Shown: positions 19,304-30,826 of the stretch, in pieces | Position numbering within the stretch: position 1 is the stretch's first letter | How the letters are laid out: each line of letters opens with the position of its first letter | Assembly: GCA_030533445.1 (NCBI GenBank) | Contig: JARPUW010000279.1 | Coordinates: 62,001 to 126,000, forward strand | DNA from: Cyprinodon diabolis | Taxonomy: Eukaryota; Chordata; Actinopteri; Cyprinodontiformes; Cyprinodontidae | Length of the DNA stretch: 64,000 bases | Direction: 5' to 3' | Notes under the pieces: generated by a model | The model's input: only the letters and a program-made list of their open reading frames with translations | Told to the model about the DNA's origin: nothing | Databases searched by the model: none | Position numbers and translations under genes: made by a program

Positions 19304-22300
19304 GACTGAAACCTCTGGACTCACACAATGTCTTCGGAATTACGGTAGGATTAATACTTTTCCTTAAAAACCCTCCAGACCAACCTAAAGTCGATGAGAG
19401 TTTCAGCCTTTCTCTATTCTTTTTGAGCTGAAGATGGGAGAGAAACGAATCAGACTATGTGTTTTCAACTCGTCATAAATATTTTTCTGAATGACACACA
19501 TACACCAAAGTTGGTATAGTTGGAGTCGAAGGATTGCTGATGCTCATGGTGAAAATGTTTTTTGAATAACTCCTACGGTTTTTGATCAGTAGTCGTTTGT
19601 TCGGTGCCGTTCTTCCCATACAAAAAAGCCTGGGAAGAAGAAACCAATAGTGAGTGCAGCTGTTGTCTGTGTCAGTGAGAGGCTCGTTAAGCGTTGTCAA
19701 GGTTACCAAGCTTCAAACAGATTTTACCTCTGCTGTTTTAAACAGCACATATTAATCTAATGGAGGGTGAAAGGACTGATTTAACATTGGGAAATGGATA
19801 CTATATGACTGCTGTACATGACACTTCCCTTGCCACTCAGCACTGATAGACTTTCAAAATAAGACTCCAGGGACCCTACAAAATAAAAGCCTCTATATTT
19901 TTTACATATATTTATTGCCCTATATGGCTCAACATTATGACCCAAACTCAACCCCGTTTTAGAGAATAGACTCTAGGAGACTGTTTAAAACACACCCTAT
20001 AGCAAATTTCAAAATAAAAGCCTCCCATTTCCGCTTCATCTACTGCCCTAATAACATGGAAAAAGAGTGATTTAACGATTGGAAAGTAATCAACTATCAT
20101 TGACGGGTCTGAACATTTTCTATAAACACAACTCTGTTGGACTTTCAAAATAAGACTCCAGCGACCCTACAAAATAAAAGCCTCTAGATTATACTAATGC
20201 ATTAATTGATGCAAATGGCTCAACATTATGACCCAAACTCTTCCAGGTTGTTTTTATTAGACTCTAGTGACCTTTTCAAAACACACCCAGAGCAAATTTC
20301 ACAATAAAAGTCTCCCATTTACTCTGTAATACAGCAACTATTCAGCTAATAACATGGAAAACCAGTGATTTAACATTTGGAAATTGATTCTATATAACTG
20401 CTGGGCATGACCCATCTTTAGATGCACTTCCATGATAGACTTTCAAAATAAGACTCCAGGGACTCTACAGAATAAAAGCCTCTTCCTTATACACACTCAT
20501 ACATTCTGGCATATTGCTCATTGCCATTTGTAATTTCATCACTGCAATGGCTCTTAGAAGGCGGGCGGAGCCCGCCATTGGTGATTTCATCACTGCAATG
20601 GCTCTTAGAAGGCGGGCGGAGCCCGCCATTGGTGATTTCATCACTGCAATGGCTCTTAGCAGGCGGGCAGAGCCCGCCATTGGTGATTTTTTTCATCGCT
20701 GCAAGGGCTCCTAGCAGGCGGGCGGAGCCCACCAACTGAGCTTTACCCACTGCGGTTCAATATGGACAACCCATATTACCCTTTTGCATCATACGCTGTG
20801 CACGTCTATTTCCCAGATTTCAGCACAAGTGGCACACAGCTCTCTTTGCCCATGACCTAGCCCTCTTTCCTTCCCTCAGCAGCCCTCAAAGGCGTAAGCA
20901 GTTGGTCTGGGGAGCCCCGACATCACTTGCCAGGGCCGTATTGGCCCTGTTCCCCAGACGGGCAGTAGGTGGCCCCCCTCAAAATTTCTTTAGAAATTTT
21001 CTAGTTATTATAATTCTCCCGTATACCCAAAACTTCGGCGCGTAACTAGTCCCGCACGGTTTGGCGGATCGGGCCCAAAGTTGGCACACGCGTCGGGACC
21101 AATGGGGTGATGTGTGCTTGTATAAAACTTTCTCATTAGTCCGAAGGTTTGCGAATTATTAGCGAAAACGTCGCAAAAAAATCCCATAGGAAATGAATGG
21201 GGAGAGGAAAAAAAAAGCATAAAAAACAGCACTTCACTGTGTCGGCATACATTCACCTAGAAAAACAGTTTGAAGCTCAGTTTGTAGATAAATCCTTCGT
21301 CTATTTAAAACTGAAGACGGTATGTTGATAACTGCTACGGTTTTTGTATAATCAGACCTCAAGCGCCACAAAGTTTTAGCAAAATCCAGCCTGCTAGAGT
21401 GGAGCAACTGAAAAGCTAGAGTGTGAGGCAGGCGTTTTTTAAACACAAAAAAAACATTTTAAACTCGCCCTCACGGCCACATATTTATAGCTAGAGTCAC
21501 CATTTTTGGTCAGTTTGTAGACTGAAATCTCTGGACCCACACAATATCTTCGGAATTACGGTAGGATTAATACTTTTCCTTAAAAACCCTCCAGACCGAC
21601 CTAAAGTCGATGAAAATCAGAGCCGTTTTTCATTGGTTTTGGAGCAGAAGAGGGGAGAAAAACGAATCCGACTATGTGTTTTAAACTCGTCATAAATATT
21701 TTTCTGAATGACACACATACACCAAAGTTGGCATAGTTGGAGTCGAAGGATGACTGACGCTCACGGTGAAAAAATTTTTTGAATAACTCATACGGTTTTT
21801 GCTCAGCAGTCGTTTGTTCGGAGGACATTTTAAGCACCTGAAAGCTGAGTGACAGTGACCTGCTGCAGCTAGCTCAATTAGAAGCTTAGGTGTGATGAAA
21901 CGTTTTTTCTTTTTCTTTCTCTTCCCATTCAGTTTGTAGATGACCTACAGCCATGAAAGTTACTCCAATTGAAGACAAGATATAGCTGTCGCTTAGATAA
22001 AAAGAATTTTTCAGATACCTTTTACGGTTTTTACTCAGCAGTCGTTTGTTCGGAGGGGTGCTTTAGCAGCTGAAAGGTGAGTGAGAGTGAGGTCCTGCAG
22101 TTAAAAGAAAGGGAGGAGCAGGTGGGCCAACCATTTTGTTTTTGCTTCGTTTTGGGTTGTGAAAGACCTACAGACATGAAGGTTACCCCAGTCTGAGACA
22201 AAGGATAGATGTTGCTTTCACTGAAAGAATTTTTCAGATACCTTTTACGGTTTTTGCTCAGCAGTCGTTTGTTCGGAGGGTAAGCACCTGGAAGCTAGCT

Positions 22301-22445
22301 GACAGTTAGCTTCTGCAGCAGCCTGCTAGAGTGCAGCTGCTGAAATCTTAGTGTGAGGCGGCCATTTTTTTAAGATCAAACATCTTATTCTCGCCCTCAC
22401 GGCCACATATTTGGACCTACAGTCACCATTTTTGGTCAGTTTGTA
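19304..22445 (+). repeat. Macrosatellite unit 7 (3,142 bp), type II hairpin zone
   Basis: The type II tract starts earlier here than in units 4 and 18. From about 20344 it has ttcagctaat, ggaaattgattc, gggcatgaccc and gatgcacttccatg, partly like unit 8. There are four GC hairpins, the last broken, and no 66-bp copy. The tail has an extra A near 21454, aatccgac at 21666, gcagctgaaagg near 22068 and gttaaaagaaag near 22102. Confidence 0.97.
20560..20733 (+). repeat. GC-hairpin minisatellite, unit 7, type II, four hairpins
   Basis: Hairpins start at 20560 (GGA), 20611 (GGA), 20662 (AGA) and 20717 (GGA). The last right arm is GCCCACC, which breaks one pair, as in unit 8. Confidence 0.95.
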
Positions 22446-23700
22446 GACTGAAACCTCTGGACTCACACAATGTCTTCGGAATTACGGTAGGATTAATACT
22501 TTTCCTTAAAAACCCTCCAGACCAACCTAAAGTCGATGAGTTTCAGCCTTTCTCCATTCTTTTTAAGCTGAAGATGGGAGAAAAACGAATCAGACTATGT
22601 GTTTTCAAGTCGTCATAAATATTGTTCTGAATGACACACATACACCAAAGTTGGTATAGTTGGAGTCGAAGGATTGCTGATGCTCATGGTGAAATTTTCT
22701 TTTTAATAACTCATACGGTTTTTGCTCAGCAGTCGTTTGTTCGGTGCCGTTCTTCCCATACAAAAAAGCCTGGGAAGAAGAAACCAATAGTGAGTGCAGC
22801 TGTTGTCTGTGTCAGTGAGAGGCTCATTAAGCGTTGTCAAGGTTACCAAGCTTCAAACAGATTTTACCTCTGCTGTTTTAAACAGCACATATTAATCTAA
22901 TGGAGGGTGAAAGCACTGATTTAACATTGGGAAATGGATACTATATGACTGCCGTCCATGACACTTCCCTTGCCACTCAGCACTGATAGACTTTCAAAAT
23001 AAGACTCCAGGGACCCTTCAAAATAAAAGCCTCTATATTTTTTACATATATTTATTGCCCTATATGGCTCAACATTATGACCCAAACTCAACCCCATTTT
23101 AGAGAATAGACTCTAGGAGACTGTTTAAAACACACCCTATGGCAAATTTCAAAATAAAAGCCTCCCATTTCCGCTTCATCTACTGCCCTAATAAAATGGA
23201 AAAAGAGTGATTTAACGATTGGAAAGTCATCAACTATCATTGATGGGTCTGAACATTTTCTCTAAACACAACTCTGTTGGACTTTCAAAATAAGACTCCA
23301 GGGACCCTACAAAATAAAAGCCTCTAGATTATACTAATGCATTAATTGATGCAAATGGCTCAACATTATGACCCAAACTCTTCCAGGTTGTTTTTATTAG
23401 ACTCTAGTGACCTTTTCAAAACACACCCCAGAGCAAATTTCACAATAAAAGTCCCCCATTTACTCTGTAATACAGGAACTATTCACCTAATAACATGGAA
23501 AACCAGTGATTTAACATTTGGAAATGGATTCTATATCACTGCTGGGCATGACCCATCTATAGATGCACTTCCATGATAGACTTTCAAAATAAGACTACAG
23601 GGACTCTACAAAATAAAAGCCTCTTCCTTATACACACTCATACATTCTGGCATATTGCTTATAGCCATTTGTAATTTCATCACTGCAATGGCTTTTAGAA

Positions 23701-23929
23701 GGCGGGCGGAGCCCGCCATTGGTGATTTCATCACTGCAATGGCTGTTAGGAGGCGGGCGGAGCCCGCCAATGGTGATTTTTTTCATCACTGCAATGGCTC
23801 CTAGCAGGCGGGCGGAGCCCGCCATTGGTGATTTCATCACTGCAATGGCTCTTAGCAGGCGGGCAATGCCCGCCATTGGGGATTTTTTTCATCGCTGCAA
23901 GGGCTCCTAGCAGGCGGGCGGAGCCCACC
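23701..23929 (+). repeat. GC-hairpin minisatellite, unit 8, type II, five hairpins
   Basis: Hairpins start at 23701, 23752 and 23807 (GGA), 23858 (AAT) and 23913 (GGA, right arm GCCCACC). Spacings are 51, 55, 51 and 55 bp, unlike any other unit. The AAT loop is unique in the window. Confidence 0.95.
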
Positions 23930-24206
23930 AACTGAGCTTTACCCACTGCGGTTCAATATGGACAACCCATATTACCCTTTTGCATCATACGCTGTGCACG
24001 TCTATTTCCCAGATTTCAGCACAAGTGGCACACAGCTCTCTTTGCCCATGACCTAGCCCTCTTTCCTTCCCTCAGCAGCCCTCAAAGGCGTAAGCAGTTG
24101 GTCTGGGGAGCCCCGACATCACTTGCCAGGGCCGTATTGGCCCTGTTCCCAAGATGGGCAGTAGGTGGCCCCCCTCAAAATTTCTTTAGAAATTTTCTAG
24201 TTATTT

Positions 24207-24410
24207 GGGGGGCCACATGCCGAAGGCATGGCCCACCTACTACTATTGCACATATTTATTCCGCGTATTATTGGGGGGCCACATGCCGAAGGCATGGCCC
24301 ACCTACTACTATTGCACATATTTATTCCGCGTATTATTGGGGGGCCACATGCCGAAGGCATGGCCCACCTACTACTATTGCACATATTTATTCCGCGTAT
24401 TATTATTATT
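24207..24410 (+). repeat. 66-bp minisatellite, unit 8, three copies
   Basis: Copies start at 24207, 24273 and 24339, each 66 bp apart. The first is preceded by ctagttattt and not ctagtt, so an ATT-like remnant lies on the left side too. Confidence 0.95.
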
Positions 24411-25845
24411 ATAATTCTCCCGTATACCCAAAACTTCGGCACGTAACTAGTCCCGCACGGTTTGGCGGATCGGGCCCAAAGTTGGCACACGCGTCGGGAC
24501 CAATGGGGTGATGTGTGCTTGTATAAAACTTTCTCATTAGTCCGAAGGTTTGCGAATTATTAGCGAAAACGTCGCAAAAAAATCCCATAGGAAATGAATG
24601 GGGAGAGGAAAAAAAAAGCATAAAAAACAGCACTTCACTGTGTCGGCATACATTCACCTAGAAAAACAGTTTGAAGCTCAGTTTGTAGATAAATCCTTCG
24701 TCTATTTAAAACTGAAGACGGTATGTTGATAACTGCTACGGTTTTTGTATAATCAGACCTCAAGCGCCACAAAGTTTTAGCAAAATCCAGCCTGCTAGAG
24801 TGGAGCAACTGAAAAGCTAGAGTGTGAGGCAGGCGTTTTTTAAACACAAAAAAACATTTTAAACTCGCCCTCACGGCCACATATTTATAGCTAGAGTCAC
24901 CATTTTTGGTCAGTTTGTAGACTGAAATCTCTGGACCCACACAATATCTTCGGAATTACGGTAGGATTAATACTTTTCCTTAAAAACCCTCCAGACCGAC
25001 CTAAAGTCGATGAAAATCAGAGCCGTTTTTCATTGGTTTTGGAGCAGAAGAGGGGAGAAAAACGAATCAGACTATGTGTTTTAAAGTCGTCATAAATATT
25101 TTTCTGAATGACACACATACACCAAAGTTGGCATAGTTGGAGTCGAAGGATGACTGACGCTCACGGTGAAAAATTTTTTTGAATAACTCATACGGTTTTT
25201 GCTCAGCAGTCGTTTGTTCGGAGGACATTTTAAGCACCTGAAAGCTGAGTGACAGTGACCTGCTGCAGCTAGCTCAATTAGAAGCTTAGGTGTGATGAAA
25301 CGTTTTTTCTTTTTCTTTCTCTTCCCATTCAGGTTGTAGATGACCTACAGCCATGAAAGTTACTCCAATTGAAGACAAGATATAGCTGTCGCTTAGATAA
25401 AAAGAATTTTTCAGATACCTTTTACGGTTTTTACTCAGCAGTCGTTTGTTCGGAGGGGTGCTTTAGCAGCTAAAAGGTCAGTGAGAGTGAGGTCCTGCAG
25501 TTCAAACAAAGGGAGGAGCAGGTGGGCCAACCATTTTGTTTGTGCTTCGTTTTGGGTTGTGAAAGACCTACAGACATGAAGGTTACCCCAGTCTGAGACA
25601 AAGGATAGATGTTGCTTTCACTTAAAGAATTTTTCAGATACCTTTTACGGTTTTTGCTCAGCAGTCGTTTGTTCGGAGGGTAAGCACCTGGAAGCTAGCT
25701 GACAGTTAGCTTCTGCAGCAGCCTGCTAGAGTGCAGCTGCTGAAATCTTAGTGTGAGGCGGCCATTTTTTTAAGATCAAACATCTTATTCTCGCCCTCAC
25801 GGCCACATATTTGGAGCTACAGTCACCATTTTTGGTCAGTTTGTA

Positions 25846-28800
25846 GACTGAAACCTCTGGACTCACACAATGTCTTCGGAATTACGGTAGGATTAATACT
25901 TTTCCTTAAAAACCCTCCAGACCAACCTAAAGTCGATGAGAGTTTCAGCCTTTCTCTATTCTTTTTGAGCTGAAGATGGGAGAGAAACGAATCAGACTAT
26001 GTGTTTTCAACTGGTCATAAATATTTTTCTGAATGACACACATACACCAAAGTTGGTATAGTTGGAGTCGAAGGATTGCTGATGCTCATGGTGAAAATGT
26101 TTTTTGAATAACTCATACGGTTTTTGATCAGTAGTCGTTTGTTCGGTGCCGTTCTTCCCATACAAAAAAGCCTGGGAAGAAGAAACCAATAGTGAGTGCA
26201 GCTGTTGTCTGTGTCAGTGAGAGGCTCGTTAAGCGTTGTCAAGGTTACCAAGCTTCAAACAGATTTTACCTCTGCTGTTTTAAACAGCACATATTAATCT
26301 AATGGAGGGTGAAAGGACTGATTTAACATTGGGAAATGGATACTATATGACTGCTGTCCATGACACTTCCCTTGCCACTCAGCACTGATAGACTTTCAAA
26401 ATAAGACTCCAGGGACCCTACAAAATAAAAGCCTCTATATTTTTTACATATATTTATTGCCCTATATGGCTCAACATTATGACCCAAACTCAACCCCGTT
26501 TTAGAGAATAGACTCTAGGAGACTGTTTAAAACACACCCTATAGCAAATTTCAAAATAAAAGCCTCCCATTTCCGCTTCATCTACTGCCCTAATAACATG
26601 GAAAAAGAGTGATTTAACGATTGGAAAGTAATCAACTATCATTGACGGGTCTGAACATTTTCTATAAACACAACTCTGTTGGACTTTCAAAATAAGACTC
26701 CAGGGACCCTACAAAATAAAAGCCTCTAGATTATACTAATGCATTAATTGATGCAAATGGCTCAACATTATGACCCAAACTCTTCCAGGTTGTTTTTATT
26801 AGACTCTAGTGACCTTTTCAAAACACACCCCAGAGCAAATTTCACAATAAAAGTCTCCCATTTACTCTGTAATACAGCAACTATTCACCTAATAACATGG
26901 AAAACCAGTGATTTAACATTTGGAAATGGATTCTATATCACTGCTGGGCGTGACCCATCTTTTGATGCACATTCATGATAGACTTTCAAAATAAGACTAC
27001 AAGGACTCTACAGAATAAAAGCCTCTTCCTTATACACACTCATACATTCTGGCATATTGCTCATTGCCATTGGTGATTTCATCACTGCAATGGCTCTTAG
27101 AAGGCGGGCGGAGCCCGCCAATGGTAACAGGCGGGCGGAGCCCGCCAAAGGTGATTACATCACTGCAATGGCTCTTAGCAGGCGGGCGGAGCCCGCCATT
27201 GGTGATTTCATCACTGCAATGGCTCTTAGAAGGCGGGCAGAGCCCGCCATTGGTGATTTTTTTCTTCACTGAGATGGCTCCTAGCAGGCGGGCGAAGCCC
27301 GCCAACTGGGCTTTACCCACTGTGTTTCAATATGGACAACCCATATTACCCTTGTGCATCATACGCTGTGCACGTCTATTTCCCAGATTTCAGCACAAGT
27401 GGCACACAGCTCTCTTTGCCCATGAACTTGCCCTCTTTCCTTCCCTCAGCAGCCCTCAAAGGCGTAAGCAGTTGGTCTGGGGAGCCCCGACGTCACTTGC
27501 CAGGGCCGTATTGGCCCGGTTCCCCAGACGGGCAGTAGGTGGCCCCCCTCAAAATTTCTTTAGAAATTTTCTAGTTATTATTATAATTCTCCCGTATACC
27601 CAAAACTTCGGCGCGTAACTAGTCCCGCACGGTTTGGCGGATCGGGCCCAAAGTTGGCACACGCGTCGGGACCAATGGGGTGATGTGTGCTTGTATAAAA
27701 CTTTCTCATTAGTCCGAAGGTTTGCGAATTATTAGCGAAAACGTCGCAAAAAAATCCCATAGGAAATGAATGGGGAGAGGAAAAAAAAAGCATAAAAAAC
27801 AGCACTTCACTGTGTCGGCATACATTCACCTAGAAAAACAGTTTGAAGCTCAGTTTGTAGATAAATCCTTCGTCTATTTAAAACTGAAGACGGTATGTTG
27901 ATAACTGCTACGGTTTTTGTATAATCAGACCTCAAGCGCCACAAAGTTTTAGCAAAATCCAGCCTGCTAGAGTGGAGCAACTGAAAAGCTAGAGTGTGAG
28001 GCAGGCGTTTTTTAAACACAAAAAAACATTTTAAACTCGCCCTCACGGCCACATATTTATAGCTAGAGTCACCATTTTTGGTCAGTTTGTAGACTGAAAT
28101 CTCTGGACCCACACAATATCTTCGGAATTACGGTAGGATTAATACTTTTCCTTAAAAACCCTCCAGACCGACCTAAAGTCGATGAAAATCAGAGCCGTTT
28201 TTCATTGGTTTTGGAGCAGAAGAGGGGAGAAAAACGAATCCGACTATGTGTTTTAAACTCGTCATAAATATTTTTCTGAATGACACACATACACCAAAGT
28301 TGGCATAGTTGGAGTCGAAGGATGACTGACGCTCACGGTGAAAAAATTTTTTGAATAACTCATACGGTTTTTGCTCAGCAGTCGTTTGTTCGGAGGACAT
28401 TTTAAGCACCTGAAAGCTGAGTGACAGTGACCTGCTGCAGCTAGCTCAATTAGAAGCTTAGGTGTGATGAAACGTTTTTTCTTTTTCTTTCTCTTCCCAT
28501 TCAGTTTGTAGATGACCTACAGCCATGAAAGTTACTCCAATTGAAGACAAGATATAGCTGTCGCTTAGATAAAAAGAATTTTTCAGATACCTTTTACGGT
28601 TTTTACTCAGCAGTCGTTTGTTCGGAGGGGTGCTTTAGCAGCTAAAAGGTGAGTGAGAGTGAGGTCCTGCAGTTCAAACAAAGGGAGGAGCAGGTGGGCC
28701 AACCATTTTGTTTGTGCTTCGTTTTGGGTTGTGAAAGACCTACAGACATGAAGGTTACCCCAGTCTGAGACAAAGGATAGATGTTGCTTTCACTGAAAGA

Positions 28801-29016
28801 ATTTTTCAGATATCTTTTACGGTTTTTGCTCAGCAGTCGTTTGTTCGGAGGGTAAGCACCTGGAAGCTAGCTGACAGTTAGCTTCTGCAGCAGCCTGCTA
28901 GAGTGCAGCTGCTGAAATCTTAGTGTGAGGCGGCCATTTTTTAAGATCAAACATCTTATTCTCGCCCTCACGGCCACATATTTGGAGCTACAGTCACCAT
29001 TTTTGGTCAGTTTGTA
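25846..29016 (+). repeat. Macrosatellite unit 9 (3,171 bp)
   Basis: It is close to consensus. Private is ctggtcataaa near 26012. It has one extra ATT at the 66-bp site but no 66-bp copy. The tail shares a shortened T run (ccattttttaag near 28935) with unit 15 and carries aatccgac near 28238. It has five GC hairpins. Confidence 0.97.
27103..27303 (+). repeat. GC-hairpin minisatellite, unit 9, five hairpins
   Basis: Hairpins start at 27103, 27130 and 27181 (GGA), 27232 (AGA) and 27287 (GAA), all with intact stems. Confidence 0.95.
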
Positions 29017-30273
29017 GACTGAAACCTCTGGACTCACACAATGTCTTCGGAATTACGGTAGGATTAATACTTTGCCTTAAAAACCCTCCAGACCAACCTA
29101 AAGTGGATGAGAGTTTCAGCCTTTCTCCATTCTTTTTGAGCTGAAGATGGGAGAAAAACGAATCAGACTATGTGTTTTCAACTCGTCATAAATATTTTTC
29201 TGAATGACACACATACACCAAAGTTGGTATAGTTGGAGTCGAAGGATTGCTGATGCTCATGGTGAAAATGTTTTTTGAATAACTCATACGGTTTTTGATC
29301 AGTAGTCGTTTGTTCGGTGCCGTTCTTCCCATACAAAAAAGCCTGGGAAGAAGAAACCAATAGTGAGTGCAGCTGTTGTCTGTGTCAGTGAGAGGCTCGT
29401 TAAGCGTTGTCAAGGTTACCAAGCTTCAAACAGATTTTACCTCTGCTGTTTTAAACAGCACATATTAATCTAATGGAGGGTGAAAGGACTGATTTAACAT
29501 TGGGAAATGGATACTATATGACTGCTGTACATGACACTTCCCTTGCCACTCAGCACTGATAGACTTTCAAAATAAGACTCCAGGGACCCTACAAAATAAA
29601 AGCCTCTATATTTTTTACATATATTTATTGCTCTATATGGCTCAACATTATGACCCAAACTCAACCCCGTTTTAGAGAATAGACTCTAGGAGACTGTTTA
29701 AAACACACCCTATAGCAAATTTCAAAATAAAAGCCTCCCATTTCCGCTTCATCTACTGCCCTAATAACATGGAAAAAGAGTGATTTAACGATTGGAAAGT
29801 AATCAACTATCATTGACGGGTCTGAACATTTTCTATAAACACAACTCTGTTGGACTTTCAAAATAAGACTCCAGGGACCCTACAAAATAAAAGCCTCTAG
29901 ATTATAGTAATGCATTAATTGATGCAAATGGCTCAACATTATGACCCAAACTCTTCCAGGTTGTTTTTATTAGACTCTAGTGACCTTTTCAAAACACACC
30001 CCAGAGCAAATTTCACAATAAAAGTCTCCCATTTACTCTGTAATACAGCAACTATTCACCTAATAACATGGAAAACCAGTGATTTAACATTTGGAAATGG
30101 ATTCTATATCACTGCTGGGCGTGACCCATCTTTTGATGCACATTCATGATAGACTTTCAAAATAAGACTACAAGGACTCTACAGAATAAAAGCCTCTTCC
30201 TTATACACACTCATACATTCTGGCATATTGCTCATTGCCATTGGTGATTTCATCACTGCAATGGCTCTTAGAA

Positions 30274-30474
30274 GGCGGGCGGAGCCCGCCAATGGTAACA
30301 GGCGGGCGGAGCCCGCCAAAGGTGATTACATCACTGCAATGGCTCTTAGCAGGCGGGCGGAGCCCGCCATTGGTGATTTCATCACTGCAATGGCTCTTAG
30401 AAGGCGGGCAGAGCCCGCCATTGGTGATTTTTTTCTTCACTGAGATGGCTCCTAGCAGGCGGGCGAAGCCCGCC
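30274..30474 (+). repeat. GC-hairpin minisatellite, unit 10, five hairpins
   Basis: Hairpins start at 30274, 30301 and 30352 (GGA), 30403 (AGA) and 30458 (GAA), all with intact stems. Confidence 0.95.
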
Positions 30475-30747
30475 AACTGGGCTTTACCCACTGTGTTTCA
30501 ATATGGACAACCCATATTACCCTTGTGCATCATACTCTGTGCACGTCTATTTCCCAGATTTCAGCACAAGTGGCACACAGCTCTCTTTGCCCATGAACTT
30601 GCCCTCTTTCCTTCCCTCAGCAGCCCTCAAAGGCGTAAGCAGTTGGTCTGGGGAGCCCCGACGTCACTTGCCAGGGCCGTATTGGCCCGGTTCCCCAGAC
30701 GGGCAGTAGGTGGCCCCCCTCAAAATTTCTTTAGAAATTTTCTAGTT

Positions 30748-30826
30748 GGGGGGCCACATGCCGAAGGCATGGCCCACCTACTACTATTGCACATATTTAT
30801 TCCGCGTATTATTATTATATTATTAT
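30748..30826 (+). repeat. 66-bp minisatellite, unit 10, one copy
   Basis: One copy starts at 30748 and is followed by an irregular ATT run (attattatattattat) with a TAT interruption not seen elsewhere. Confidence 0.92.

Larger units (their letters stand above)
22446..25845 (+). repeat. Macrosatellite unit 8 (3,400 bp), most divergent head
   Basis: The first ~1.5 kb carries many private substitutions: ttttaagctg, a rearranged gaaattttctttttaat near 22692, aaagcactg, gccgtccatg, acccttcaaaat, accccatttt, ctatggcaa, ataaaatgg, agtcatcaac, tgatgggtc, tctctaaac, gtcccccat, acaggaac and tatagatgcac. The hairpin zone is type II with five hairpins and a unique AAT loop. Three 66-bp copies follow. 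From there on it returns to consensus, with aggtcagtgag near 25476 shared with unit 12. Confidence 0.97.

Noticed and set aside
20741..20775. tRNA-like B box (ggttcaatatgg) suggesting a SINE
   Set aside because: The match to the GGTTCRANNCC box is poor, there is no A box at the right distance, and the form occurs only in the type II variant.
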